A stretch of DNA of 64,000 nt, from assembly GCA_964528035.1 (NCBI GenBank), contig CAZGQY010000001.1:8083-72082 (forward strand), in the 5' to 3' direction. Origin of the DNA: CAZGQY01 sp964528035 (GTDB lineage: Bacteria > Pseudomonadota > Gammaproteobacteria > Methylococcales > UBA1147). The notes under the pieces were generated by a model. That model ran no database searches. It was not told the origin of the DNA and saw only the letters and a list, made by a program, of their open reading frames with translations. Position 1 is the first letter of the stretch, and each line of letters opens with the position of its first letter. The translations under genes and the position numbers were made by a program. Below are positions 27,194-36,384 of this stretch, in pieces.

Positions 27194-28292
27194 TCACAAC
27201 CCGCTTTTTAAGCTGGCTTCGATAAACTGATCCAGATCACCGTCCAGCACAGCCTGGGTATTGCCAGTTTCCACATTTGTGCGTAAATCCTTAATTCGGG
27301 ATTGATCCAGTACATAGGAGCGTATTTGACTACCCCACCCTATGTCCGACTTGGTCTCTTCCAGTTGCTGTTGCTCAGCATTGCGCTTCAAAGTTTCCAA
27401 TTCATAGAGTTTCGCCTTCAGTTGTTTCATCGCCGTCGCACGATTTTTATGCTGCGAACGATCATTTTGGCATTGTACAACCGTGTTGGTAGGAAGATGT
27501 GTAATTCGCACTGCAGATTCCGTACGGTTGACATGTTGCCCCCCTGCTCCACTGGCTCGATAGACATCAATACGCAAATCCGCCGGATTAATATCAATAT
27601 CAATGTCGTCATCAACTTCAGGCGAACAGAACACAGCAGCAAATGAAGTATGGCGTCGATTTCCGGAATCAAACGGTGATTTACGCACTAAACGGTGGAC
27701 ACCGATTTCAGTCCGTAACCAGCCAAAAGCGTAGTCACCCTCAAACTTTACAGTGGCACTTTTTATACCCGCCACTTCACCGTCTGAAGCTTCTATAAGC
27801 TCGGTTTTAAAGCCTCTGCGCTCGCCCCACCGCAAGTACATACGCAATAACATTTCCGCCCAATCCTGTGCCTCGGTACCGCCGGATCCTGATTGGATAT
27901 CCAAAAACGCGTTACTGGCATCCATTTCTCCGGAGAACATTCGCCGAAACTCCAACACAGCAACACGTGATTCACAAACCGCCAAATCCTGTACAATGGT
28001 ATCCACGGTCTGGCTATCATCTTCTTCACGCGCCATCTCCAGCAATTCCTGGGCATCGATCACAGCCTGATCCAGTTCTAATATGGTATTTACCACCAAT
28101 TCCAGTTGTCCACGCTCCCTGCCCAAAGATTGTGCTTGTTCAGGATTATTCCAGATTCCGGGATCTTCAAGCTCTCTCAGAACTTCCGTTAGACGTTCCT
28201 TTTTCAGATCAAAGTCAAAGATACCCCCTTAACGCATCACAACGATTTTTCAGGTTGGTAATAGAGTTGTATATGGGATTAAGTTCTTGCAT
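27194..28292 (-). CDS. prfB: Peptide chain release factor 2 (programmed +1 frameshift)
   Basis: RF2, which reads UGA and UAA. The coding region is in two frames: ATG 28292 to an in-frame TGA at 28217-28215 (25 codons, [14 protein letters not shown]...), then +1 into the long frame that ends at 27194. The joined product is 365 residues, exactly the usual length. The tripeptide anticodon SPF is in [12 protein letters not shown] and the catalytic GGQ in [13 protein letters not shown]. The frame beginning at ATG 28126 alone would be a truncated protein. lysS, the usual downstream neighbour, is absent; a palindromic element lies there instead. Confidence 0.96.
28214..28229 (-). promoter_or_regulatory. 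prfB: RF2 programmed +1 frameshift site
   Basis: Read on the minus strand the site is AGGGGGTATCTTTGAC: an internal Shine-Dalgarno AGGGGG, the slippery codon CTT, then TGA followed by C. This is the canonical RF2 autoregulatory signal, in which low RF2 lets the ribosome slip from CTT to TTT. Confidence 0.97.
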
Positions 28293-28509
28293 TATTCGCT
28301 ATAAAATATCAACCCAGACAAGAGAGTCTGGCAGTAGAAACCATGACGGGTGAGCAAGCATAGCATAAAATGCCGAAAACCCGACGCCAAATATTACTCA
28401 ATTTCGACTGTCCGCAAATGCTTCGCAGTTTCTTGAAAAGCCTTCCATGACTCACACATGACCGCAACTCATTAATGGAATTCCACCCGATTTATTCAAA
28501 TACCTGATT

Positions 28510-29907
28510 ATGGAATACTTACCGATATTTCTCAGACTATCCGGCCGCAACTGTCTTGTTGTGGGAGGTGGAGAGGTTGCCGCCAGAAAAGTCTCTTTGC
28601 TACTCAAAGCAGGCGCTCGCGTTACCGTATTGGCGCCGGAGCTTGGATCATCATTAACTCAATTTTTACTGGATAATAAAATCACTCATTTGCAAAAATT
28701 GTTTTCCTTCGAAGATGTTCGCGGCTACTGCGTGGTGGTCTCTGCAACCAACAGTAGCCAGATAAATTCAGATGTTGCTGAGGCTGCAAATCACCATGAT
28801 ATTGCCGTCAACGTGGTCGACAAACCCGAATCCTGCAGTTTTATTTTTCCTTCAATTATCGATCGTTCTCCAGTAATCGCAGCCATCTCTACAGGTGGCG
28901 CCTCGCCGGTGTTAGCTCGAATGTTGAGAGAACGCCTGGAAAGCCTGATACCCTCCGCCTATGGAAAACTGGCCACCCTGGTTCGTGAGTACAGGCAAAA
29001 GGTAAAGGATACAGTCAATAATCCGGATCGGCGACGCGAATTCTGGGAATCAACGCTTCAGGGACATATTGCCGAATTGGTATATTCCGGGCAAGAACCA
29101 CAAGCACGTGATGAGTTGGATAAACAATTGCAAAATTATGCCGGGCCACAGACACGTTCGGGCGCAGTTTATCTGGTCGGCGCCGGCCCAGGAGACCCCG
29201 ATTTGCTTACATTTCGAGCCCTTAGACTCATGCAGCAGGCTGATGTTGTAGTCTACGATCGCCTGGTCTCTCCTGCGGTTCTCGATTTGGTACGCCGTGA
29301 TGCCGAAAAAATATATGCAGGAAAAAAACGCAGTCAACACACAATCCCCCAGGAAAAAATCAACGATCTGTTAGCCCGTCACGCGAAACAAGGCAAGCAG
29401 GTCGTACGTTTAAAAGGAGGCGACCCGTTTATCTTTGGTCGCGGCGGTGAAGAGATTGAAACTCTAATGCAACAAGGCATCGCTTTTCAGGTAATCCCCG
29501 GCATTACAGCAGCTTCAGGTTGTGCATCCTATGCCGGTATCCCTTTAACGCACCGGGACTACGCACAATCGTGCGCCTTCGTAACCGGCCACCTAAAAAA
29601 TGGCGACATAGATCTAAACTGGGCGCAACTGGTCGTCGAAAATCAAACACTGGTCATCTATATGGGCCTGCTGGGCCTGAGAAAACTGTGTCAGGCACTG
29701 ATTGACCACGGCGCAAATCCGACATTACCTGCTGCATTGGTTGAACGGGGCACTACCGCCACACAGCGGGTTTTTTGCTCAACTCTGGAAACACTGGCGG
29801 ACAAAATTGAAACTGCCAATGTGAAAGCACCGACATTAATCATCGTCGGCGAAGTGGTTAATTTACACTCCAAACTGGCATGGTTCAAGGGAGAAAATAG
29901 ACAGTAA
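28510..29907 (+). CDS. cysG: Siroheme synthase (trifunctional)
   Basis: A 465-residue enzyme making siroheme from uroporphyrinogen III for sulfite and nitrite reductases. The N-terminal Met8-like dehydrogenase/ferrochelatase has the NAD loop VVGGGEVAARK (about 17-27). The C-terminal uroporphyrinogen-III methyltransferase begins near residue 218 (VYLVGAGPGDPDLLTFRALR) and includes VVRLKGGDPFIFGRGGEE and VIPGITAASGCASYAGIPLTH. The order and length match CysG. It is not near other cysteine genes and is convergent with a glycosyltransferase gene. Start at ATG 28510. Confidence 0.96.
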   Translation: MEYLPIFLRLSGRNCLVVGGGEVAARKVSLLLKAGARVTVLAPELGSSLTQFLLDNKITHLQKLFSFEDVRGYCVVVSATNSSQINSDVAEAANHHDIAVNVVDKPESCSFIFPSIIDRSPVIAAISTGGASPVLARMLRERLESLIPSAYGKLATLVREYRQKVKDTVNNPDRRREFWESTLQGHIAELVYSGQEPQARDELDKQLQNYAGPQTRSGAVYLVGAGPGDPDLLTFRALRLMQQADVVVYDRLVSPAVLDLVRRDAEKIYAGKKRSQHTIPQEKINDLLARHAKQGKQVVRLKGGDPFIFGRGGEEIETLMQQGIAFQVIPGITAASGCASYAGIPLTHRDYAQSCAFVTGHLKNGDIDLNWAQLVVENQTLVIYMGLLGLRKLCQALIDHGANPTLPAALVERGTTATQRVFCSTLETLADKIETANVKAPTLIIVGEVVNLHSKLAWFKGENRQ

Positions 29908-29999
29908 CTGCCGGTGTTGGAAGTTGCTATAGAGCACTCTCTGTAAAACGCCCGGTATGATTTTCTCAGGATCGACCACTCAGCCTGCAAAAAATAGCC

Positions 30000-31142
30000 T
30001 TATAACTTTTCGATTATATCTTCATACTCTCTAGCCACATTTTCCAGAAAATAAGGCTCAAGCACTGCAGAATAATCTGATTTTGGATAGCTCTTATGGC
30101 ATAGTGTGCGCTGCAACGATAGCGACAGACTCGCTATATTCCCTGAAGAAAAAACATCCACACACTTTAAAGATCCTAACTTTTCGCTCATTGAACCTGA
30201 GCAATCTGACAAAATAATTTTTGGTACCTTCATTGCCATGGCTTCTAATAAAACCAATGGCTGCCCTTCCCAAAGAGAACTCAAAATAAAAACATCAGCC
30301 GCATCAAAGTAAGGATAGGGATTTGAGAGCCTTCCGGTGAAAAATACACTTTTTTCCAATCCCAGCGAAGAAACCATGCCCTTAAGTTTCGGAGCAAGTT
30401 CTCCGTCACCAACAATAACGAGCTTGGCTACACGGCTTGAGTCGGTACTGGCAAAGGCATTTATCAATAACTGAAGACCCTTTGCTTTCGTTAATCGCCC
30501 CACGAAGAGAAGATTTACCCTGGGGTCTTCACTGATTATCTTCTCAACGTCGGATACCCCGGCCTTAGCCAAAACACTTTTGATTTCTACTGGATTTGGG
30601 ATTACTGTCATAGCAGCGCTATTCAACCGATTTCCGAGTCTGCCGGACAGGTCTCTGTGCACATCATCCGAAACAGAGACAATAGAGTCTGCTTTCGGGT
30701 ATAGAAAACGCATCAACCAAGTGATCAACTTTGATGGCCGATTGGCCTGTGTTGACGCCTCTACGATAATGACAGGAACATGGGCACGAGTTATAGTTTT
30801 TACCAACAATAACAATAAGTTTGTTCCAGTCAGTGTTGATATAAAGACACTATCAGGACTTTTTTTGATGACCCAGGCTAATGAAAAAGCAGCAAGCAAT
30901 ACGCCAGGAAACAAATGTTTTATACTGGAAAAACATAAGGGCTTAAAGCTTAGCCCCTTACTCATTTGAATCCTCAGATCCCCACGATTCAGAAGTGAGT
31001 GAAGTACCACAGAGTAGCCTCGCCTGCTTAAACATTCAGCGATTTGCAGAAAGGCTTTCTCTCCGCCTCCAGTATCCAGACTCGGAAGAAGAAAATGAAG
31101 CTTTCTTGCATCACATTCTTTTTGGCTACACCTATTCATCAA
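30000..31142 (-). CDS. Family 4 glycosyltransferase
   Basis: A 380-residue GT-B glycosyltransferase. The N-terminal domain begins LHFLLPSLDTGGGEKAFLQIA, and the C-terminal Glycos_transf_1 domain has LLFVGRLTKAKGLQLLINAF and the donor-binding E-x7-E region around SLWEGQPLVLLEAMAMKVP. Such enzymes build LPS, O-antigen or capsule chains; the acceptor here is unknown. It is a lone gene rather than part of a polysaccharide cluster. The start is one of two consecutive ATGs at 31142. Confidence 0.87.
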   Translation of the reverse strand: MMNRCSQKECDARKLHFLLPSLDTGGGEKAFLQIAECLSRRGYSVVLHSLLNRGDLRIQMSKGLSFKPLCFSSIKHLFPGVLLAAFSLAWVIKKSPDSVFISTLTGTNLLLLLVKTITRAHVPVIIVEASTQANRPSKLITWLMRFLYPKADSIVSVSDDVHRDLSGRLGNRLNSAAMTVIPNPVEIKSVLAKAGVSDVEKIISEDPRVNLLFVGRLTKAKGLQLLINAFASTDSSRVAKLVIVGDGELAPKLKGMVSSLGLEKSVFFTGRLSNPYPYFDAADVFILSSLWEGQPLVLLEAMAMKVPKIILSDCSGSMSEKLGSLKCVDVFSSGNIASLSLSLQRTLCHKSYPKSDYSAVLEPYFLENVAREYEDIIEKL

Positions 31143-31439
31143 TAAAGTTGCTCATTCCTTTTCACTGTCAATATAGCAACGAAAGTAATTTTCTAATTCA
31201 TCTTCCTGACCCTATCAAACAATAACAGTGCGCGTCGACTTTTACCCATACCTTGTCATCTTAAACCCGACAATCAAAGATACGATTCAAACTTTATTAC
31301 ATTATAGGGAGTATTGATACTGCACCTCATTGTCCCGCATGAATCTTATGGGATGCAGAAAATCTCTGCCAACAAAATCCTACCAACCGAAGCCACCTCT
31401 TCATATATCGAATCTGACAAATATAATTTCATCACTGCT
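31143..31439. other. Intergenic region between glycosyltransferase and spondin genes
   Basis: Divergent spacer of about 360 bases in all. Besides the ECF-like promoter at its right end, listed separately, I see no gene or repeat; a 65-codon open frame crossing it has no ribosome site and overlaps the spondin start. Confidence 0.45.
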
Positions 31440-31467
31440 GTAACCTTTTTGACTGACGAAACGTATC
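31440..31467 (+). promoter_or_regulatory. Candidate ECF-type promoter of the spondin gene
   Basis: GTAACC at 31440-31445, 16 bases, then CGTATC at 31462-31467, 33 bases before the ATG at 31501. The -35 element matches the GTAACC-N16-CGAA consensus described for the Caulobacter sigma factor that is also paired with an NrsF anti-sigma factor; the -10 element shares only its CG start. An ECF sigma and NrsF-like gene lie directly downstream. Confidence 0.45.
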
Positions 31468-31500
31468 TGTATCGCATTTTGTCAAAAAGAGGAGAAAACA

Positions 31501-32181
31501 ATGCAGTTTAGAAATATTTTGTTTATTGTACTGGCGTTATTCACAATGCAGGCTCAAGCCTCAGGTTCCGTCAAATACAAAGTCACAGTTACAAATATTA
31601 CCAAAGGACAAACATTTACACCCCAGCTGGTCACCACACATCGGCGATCAGTCAAATTATTTACTCTAGGTGAAGCAGCAGGAGAAGCCTTTGAGATCCT
31701 TGCCGAAGCTGGCAATACTGGCCCACTCAGCGATGAACTGAATGCGCTCACTTATAAAGTCGGCTCAGTAGACACCATTCCTGGTTTACTCGGTCCGGGT
31801 CAGTCTTCATCGATAACCATCGAAACTCGCCGCCACTACAGGCATCTGAGTTTTGCCGCGATGCTTATTCCTACCAATGATACGGTTGCCGCACTGAATG
31901 GTGTACGTTTGCCTCGTCGAGGGACTCGAGTATATACCGTCATCGCTCACGATGCAGGAACTGAATTTAATGACCAAAATTGTTTAAATATTCCCGGACC
32001 TCGCTGCAAAGGTGCTGATCACTCTCCCGGACCCAACGATAGTGACGAAGGGTTTGTATATGTCAGCAATGGATTCCACGACATTGGCACCGAGGATGCC
32101 GAAGGCAATGAAATTCTTGGCCCCGATGTTTATGACTGGCGGAACCCGGTTGCAAGAGTAGTAATAACAAGAGTACGATAG
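31501..32181 (+). CDS. Secreted Spondin_N domain protein
   Basis: A 226-residue exported protein. Signal peptide 1-20 (cleavage after AQA), then a Spondin_N-type beta domain: VKYKVTVTNITKGQTFTPQL, a GEAAGEAFEILAEAGN helix segment, and the RRHYRHLSFAAMLIPTNDT core. Acidic and glycine-rich loops (PGPNDSDEGFVYVSNGFHDIG) could bind calcium or metal. Bacterial spondin-domain proteins are of unknown function. The ribosome site GAGGAG precedes the ATG, a candidate ECF promoter lies upstream and a strong terminator follows, so it is its own transcription unit. Confidence 0.82.
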   Translation: MQFRNILFIVLALFTMQAQASGSVKYKVTVTNITKGQTFTPQLVTTHRRSVKLFTLGEAAGEAFEILAEAGNTGPLSDELNALTYKVGSVDTIPGLLGPGQSSSITIETRRHYRHLSFAAMLIPTNDTVAALNGVRLPRRGTRVYTVIAHDAGTEFNDQNCLNIPGPRCKGADHSPGPNDSDEGFVYVSNGFHDIGTEDAEGNEILGPDVYDWRNPVARVVITRVR

Positions 32182-32198
32182 CTCGTTTTTAGCATTAT

Positions 32199-32230
32199 CT
32201 GCGGGTTATGAGTCCATAACCCGCAGTTTT
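32199..32230 (+). terminator. Rho-independent terminator after spondin gene
   Basis: A perfect 12-bp stem, CTGCGGGTTATG and its complement, with a four-base loop AGTC followed by TTTT, 18 bases after the stop codon. Confidence 0.88.
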
Positions 32231-32415
32231 AACGAGGGCTGCCACCAATTAGCTATCGAAACTTCGGACAAGCATTCAAGACTGTCCAATTTTTTTTAGC
32301 CTTTTAACTGCTGCATACATCCTGACCAGAAATTGTAAAACAGTTTTGAGTATGAAACTTTTCCGCCAGCCCTGGGGAAAATAAAGTTATTGACGAACAA
32401 CGCTGGACTCAGTTG

Positions 32416-32913
32416 ATGGGCAAAGCTCAACTGGGAGATGAACAGGCATACAGAATTTTACTGGTAGAACTGGGAGAAGTGATCTCAGCTTACCTTCATG
32501 CCAGATTTGGTCGCCTGGATTTTGTAGAAGATTGCGTACAGGAATGCCTCATAGCAATCCACTGTGCCCGCCATACGTACGATACTGGTCGCCCCTTTCG
32601 ACCATGGTTGTTTGCACTTGTGCGAAACAAAGCTATCGATATGTTGCGCAAACAACAAAATTATCGGTCTTTAATTGGAAAAAGCCAGATAAATCACAAA
32701 CTGAACGACTCATTCGATACTATAGTTAACAGGGGAAGCGTATTCGCTGCATTGAAACCGGAACACAGGGAAGTACTGACCTTAACGAAAATAATAGGCT
32801 TAAGTACCGCAGAGGCCGCTAAAAAACTTAACGTCTCTGAAAGCACAATAAAAGTCAGGGTACATAGAGCCATTAAAGCAAGTCGAAAAATTCTAGAGGC
32901 TGAATGTCGATGA
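32416..32913 (+). CDS. ECF RNA polymerase sigma factor
   Basis: About 165 residues with sigma region 2 (FVEDCVQECLIAIHCARHTYD, then PWLFALVRNKAIDMLR) and region 4 (LKPEHREVLTLTKIIGLSTAEAAKKL, ending VRVHRAIKASRKIL). ATG 32416 is the first standard start, with a TTG one codon earlier. The in-frame upstream residues IDEQRWTQL look like the true family N-terminus and would start at ATT 32389, eleven bases after GGGGAA. The gene overlaps the NrsF-type anti-sigma gene by 10 bases. The likely target is the spondin gene upstream. Confidence 0.88.
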   Translation: MGKAQLGDEQAYRILLVELGEVISAYLHARFGRLDFVEDCVQECLIAIHCARHTYDTGRPFRPWLFALVRNKAIDMLRKQQNYRSLIGKSQINHKLNDSFDTIVNRGSVFAALKPEHREVLTLTKIIGLSTAEAAKKLNVSESTIKVRVHRAIKASRKILEAECR

Positions 32914-33578
32914 CTGACAGAGACAGACTGGCACTTATTCAATCACTGAGCAAAAATTTAAACCCAATAAAGAAACCCGGTAATATTCTTATAGCTTCGG
33001 GAATCTGGTTACTGGTCAGTTGGTTGTACGTTATATTCGCAGCCATCCAGATCGGCCCGATACGCGTCGGCGCTTTACAGGCTTTAACTCAGTCCTCGCA
33101 CTTTGCACTGGAATCCACTACCGGACTAATGGTCAGTGGTTTATTTTGTCTACTTGCCTTTCGTGAATCAATACCCGGTCGTGATAACGACCAGATCATG
33201 TGGCTCGCCATCTTAGTCGCTGCAGTCTGGGTGGGTATCCACATAATTGGCATCATCACTCCCGCGTTGGAACCTTCAATGGAGGGCAAACGCGCCCATT
33301 GTGTGATGGAAGCGTTTTTTTACAGTATCCCTCCATTGTTATTAGGTTATTCCTGGATTTTTCGACGTTATCCACTTAATACTATTCGCACTGGCGTATA
33401 TTTGGGTATCAGCGCCGGTGCAATTCCCGCATTACTGATGCAATTCGCATGCATGTACAAGCCAATGCATATCCTAAGTCACCACATCGCACCCATTATG
33501 GTAATCACACTGATTGGTGCTTTGACAGGAGTTTTGTTTAGCAAGAAAACACCTTCGCCATCCACTTTGAGCGAATAA
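32904..33578 (+). CDS. NrsF-type (DUF1109) anti-sigma factor
   Basis: A 224-residue integral membrane protein with a short cytoplasmic N-terminus (DRDRLALIQSLSKNL) and about six hydrophobic helices (for example ILIASGIWLLVSWLYVIFAA and PIMVITLIGALTGVLF). Cysteines in HCVMEAF and QFACMYKPMHILSHH lie near helix ends, as in NrsF proteins, which hold an ECF sigma at the membrane and respond to heavy-metal or oxidative stress. The 10-base overlap with the sigma gene ensures paired synthesis. Assignment is by topology, motif and pairing. Confidence 0.78.
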   Translation: MSMTDRDRLALIQSLSKNLNPIKKPGNILIASGIWLLVSWLYVIFAAIQIGPIRVGALQALTQSSHFALESTTGLMVSGLFCLLAFRESIPGRDNDQIMWLAILVAAVWVGIHIIGIITPALEPSMEGKRAHCVMEAFFYSIPPLLLGYSWIFRRYPLNTIRTGVYLGISAGAIPALLMQFACMYKPMHILSHHIAPIMVITLIGALTGVLFSKKTPSPSTLSE

Positions 33579-33613
33579 AACAATTTAAAAAGTCCGGCTA
33601 CAGAAAATTCAAC

Positions 33614-34333
33614 ATGCTTTCCGAATTTAAACAAACCTGCAAAGTCATTTTGCATAGATTCCCGTTCCTTAGAACAGTGTTAGGACCACTATACGGGAAC
33701 AGGAAAACCAATACAGTCAGTAAAAACATCCGGGGATCAAATAATTCAGTCAGCTACTCAAATTCCAACATGGAATCTGTTGTTTTTGACATTATAGGCA
33801 ATGGCAACCAAATTGTTATTGGAGAAGCGTGCACCTTGAATTCTATTACTTTTTTTATTCGAGGTGACAACCATAGAATTCAGATCGGGAAAAACTGCCG
33901 ATTCAGTAATGGCGGTAATTTGTGGATGGAAGACACCGGTGGTCAACTTGAGATCGGTGACCAATGCAGTTTTGTCAGCGTTCTTCTGGCCGTTACGGAA
34001 CCAGATAGTAAAATTATCATTGGCAACGATTGTATGTTTGCCTCAGATATTGATGTACGTACCGGAGATTCACATGCAATAATCGATTTGGAGACTAATG
34101 AAAGAATAAATCCTGCGAAAAATGTGACTATAGGCAATCAGGTTTGGGTTGCCGCCCATTGTATTATTCTAAAAGGTGTGAATATCCCAGATAACTCAGT
34201 CATTGCCTCAGGTTCCGTAGTTACCAGATACTTCAGCAAAACCTCTACCATAATCGGTGGAAATCCAGCAAAAGTAATCAAACAAGGAATCCGATGGTCA
34301 AGAAACCGACACACACCACCCGGAGGCTCATAG
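33614..34333 (+). CDS. Left-handed beta-helix acyltransferase
   Basis: A 239-residue hexapeptide-repeat acyltransferase. Repeats run from about residue 60 to 215 (IVIGEACTL, IQIGKNCRF, LEIGDQCSF, IIIGNDCMF, VTIGNQVWVAAHCIILKGV), ending in the cap ASGSVVTRYFSKTSTIIGGNPAKVI typical of LacA/CysE-like O-acetyltransferases. The 45-residue N-terminal part is basic. It probably acetylates a sugar of surface polysaccharide; the substrate is unknown. It starts 35 bases after the anti-sigma gene and may be read from the same transcript. Confidence 0.85.
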   Translation: MLSEFKQTCKVILHRFPFLRTVLGPLYGNRKTNTVSKNIRGSNNSVSYSNSNMESVVFDIIGNGNQIVIGEACTLNSITFFIRGDNHRIQIGKNCRFSNGGNLWMEDTGGQLEIGDQCSFVSVLLAVTEPDSKIIIGNDCMFASDIDVRTGDSHAIIDLETNERINPAKNVTIGNQVWVAAHCIILKGVNIPDNSVIASGSVVTRYFSKTSTIIGGNPAKVIKQGIRWSRNRHTPPGGS

Positions 34334-34435
34334 AAGACTCTCGGAGAATATTTTTGCCTAACACGGATAAAAAAACCTGAAAATAATCTAAGCTGAAAGG
34401 ACTGGTTTTCATGAAACCTCTTATCTTTTACTTTC

Positions 34436-35413
34436 ATGCTGCATACTCTATATCAATCCAAGCTTCTAACCCGCACCTTTTTACTTTACAGCCTTTGTTT
34501 GCTGCAAGCCTGCGATTACTCGCCAAAAGCAAAAAAAACCTGGCCTCTTGCATCCGAGGGAATATTTTCCGCTGCGTTTGCAGGTCGACACGCGCTGTTC
34601 GGTTCAGTCAATGGCATAGCTTATCTTTGGGTACTGGGAAAAAAAGCACCCAAATATTCATGGCAGCATGGCAAAGACAACCCTGAAGGTATGGTAGCAG
34701 TAGCGATATCCGATAATGAAAAATACGCCCTGACAGCTCAACGTAACTCCCTTGCCTGGTGGCGAATAAAAGATGGCAAATTACTTAAATCATGGGGTTT
34801 CGATTTTATAAAATCACTTAGCCTGTCGAAAGACGGTCAATTTGCTCTCATTGGCCTGGCTGACCAGGCCGTCTACTTCACCCTGAAATATGGTAAAACA
34901 ATATATGCCTTCAAGCACGACAGCGGTATCAGCGCCACCGCCCTTTCCAATGACCTGCGATATGCGTTGACTGGCGCAGACAATGCCAGCGTTATTCTCT
35001 GGAATTTAAAAAACGGTAAAAAAGTGCATACATGGCAACACACAACAAAAATTTCCTCATTGGCTCTGGATCCAAAAAACAGGTATGCGATGACCAATGA
35101 AGCTTTGGGTAAAACCCAAATTTGGTCAATAAAAAGTGGAAAGCTAAAAAGAACACTGGGGCCAAAGCTGATGACCGTATCCTCTGCCACATTCTCACCG
35201 AATGGAAAATATCTCGCCACAGGCCGAACATCTCAGCGCATAGATTTATGGAAAATCAAAACCGGAAAAAATATAAAGCACTGGACACCAAAAAAATCAG
35301 AAACGTGGCGACCTTCTGCCTCAACAATACTCGCACTTGAATTTCTACCCACAGGAAAGAAACTGTTAAGTGCCTCTTCAAATGGCTACGCGCAATTGTG
35401 GAAAACCAGATAA
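34436..35413 (+). CDS. WD40-repeat lipoprotein
   Basis: A 325-residue protein. The N-terminus is a lipoprotein signal with lipobox LQAC (Cys26), so it should be lipid-anchored. The rest is a WD40/YVTN-type beta-propeller: repeats spaced about 40 residues with GKKVHTWQH, ALSNDLRYALTGADNASVIL, FSPNGKYLATG and a closing SASSNGYAQLWKTR. It probably serves as a protein-binding scaffold in the envelope. The gene lies 280 bases upstream of pyrF with no obvious operon link. Lysine content is high compared with its neighbours. Confidence 0.78.
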   Translation: MLHTLYQSKLLTRTFLLYSLCLLQACDYSPKAKKTWPLASEGIFSAAFAGRHALFGSVNGIAYLWVLGKKAPKYSWQHGKDNPEGMVAVAISDNEKYALTAQRNSLAWWRIKDGKLLKSWGFDFIKSLSLSKDGQFALIGLADQAVYFTLKYGKTIYAFKHDSGISATALSNDLRYALTGADNASVILWNLKNGKKVHTWQHTTKISSLALDPKNRYAMTNEALGKTQIWSIKSGKLKRTLGPKLMTVSSATFSPNGKYLATGRTSQRIDLWKIKTGKNIKHWTPKKSETWRPSASTILALEFLPTGKKLLSASSNGYAQLWKTR

Positions 35414-35612
35414 ACTGATGACTCGTCCACGAATCAGCCTGAACAAAAGGATACAACTCTATTTTAATCCAATCCAAAAAAAAGTATATCGAGCAACTCT
35501 TTATAAATAGATAGATCTATTCGCACAATCGTTAGCGAACGGGTACTCTACAGCTCACCCGGTTATAATTTCCCCTCTAAATCTAATAACACCCCGGAAA
35601 CCGATAACAATT

Positions 35613-36326
35613 ATGAACCAAACTCCCAAATCTATCGACACAGCGGATCGCCTGATCATGGCACTTGATCTACCCACTATAGCCGACGCTAAAGAATTGG
35701 TCACAGAACTTGGAGACAGTGTTCAGTTTTACAAAATCGGGTTGGAATTGTTTATGGCAGGAGGGTATTTCGAACTCATCCATTGGTTACGGCAAAAAAA
35801 TAAAAAGGTATTTGCTGATCTTAAATTTTTTGATGTGCCAGCTACTGTAGGACGCGCAGTGCGCGCATTGAGCGATAAAGATATACAGTTCGCAACAATT
35901 CATGGCAACGACTCGATTATGGCCAGTGCTGCAAAAGAAAAAGGTAGCCTGAAAATTCTCGCAGTAACCGTACTCACCAGTTTGGATCGGGGCGATCTCA
36001 ATGACCTTGGATTCGTCTGCGACGTGCAAAAACTGGTTTTATCAAGAGCCAGACGCGCGCTTGCTCTCGGTTGCGATGGAGTGGTTTCATCAGGATTGGA
36101 AATACCGCTGCTTAGAGCAGAAATCGATCAACAATTATTAGTCGTTTCTCCCGGTATCCGCCCCGTTGACAACCGCCCGGACGATGATCAAAAACGGGTA
36201 GTCACAGTAGAAGAGGCATTCCGCAATGGCGCTGATTATATCGTTGTCGGCCGACCCATTCGTGATGCAGAAAAACCTCGGGATGCCGCGTTGAATATAC
36301 AAAACCAGATTGCGGCTCTATTTTAG
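35613..36326 (+). CDS. pyrF: Orotidine-5'-phosphate decarboxylase
   Basis: A 237-residue TIM-barrel enzyme making UMP, the last step of pyrimidine synthesis. RLIMALDLPTIADAKEL begins the barrel; the catalytic Asp/Lys array is in FADLKFFDVPATV; the phosphate-binding end is VVSPGIRP and ADYIVVGRPI. Length and motifs are normal. It is convergent with the UPF0182 gene and 199 bases from the WD40 gene. Start at ATG 35613. Confidence 0.96.
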   Translation: MNQTPKSIDTADRLIMALDLPTIADAKELVTELGDSVQFYKIGLELFMAGGYFELIHWLRQKNKKVFADLKFFDVPATVGRAVRALSDKDIQFATIHGNDSIMASAAKEKGSLKILAVTVLTSLDRGDLNDLGFVCDVQKLVLSRARRALALGCDGVVSSGLEIPLLRAEIDQQLLVVSPGIRPVDNRPDDDQKRVVTVEEAFRNGADYIVVGRPIRDAEKPRDAALNIQNQIAALF

Positions 36327-36384
36327 GCCACTTCATTATTCTCGGACAGCCTCCTAGACGTCCCAATTTGAGTTAATTTCCTGT

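Noticed and set aside
31314..31511. 65-codon plus-strand frame before the spondin gene
   Set aside because: It crosses the candidate promoter, lacks a ribosome site and runs past the well-supported spondin start in another frame.
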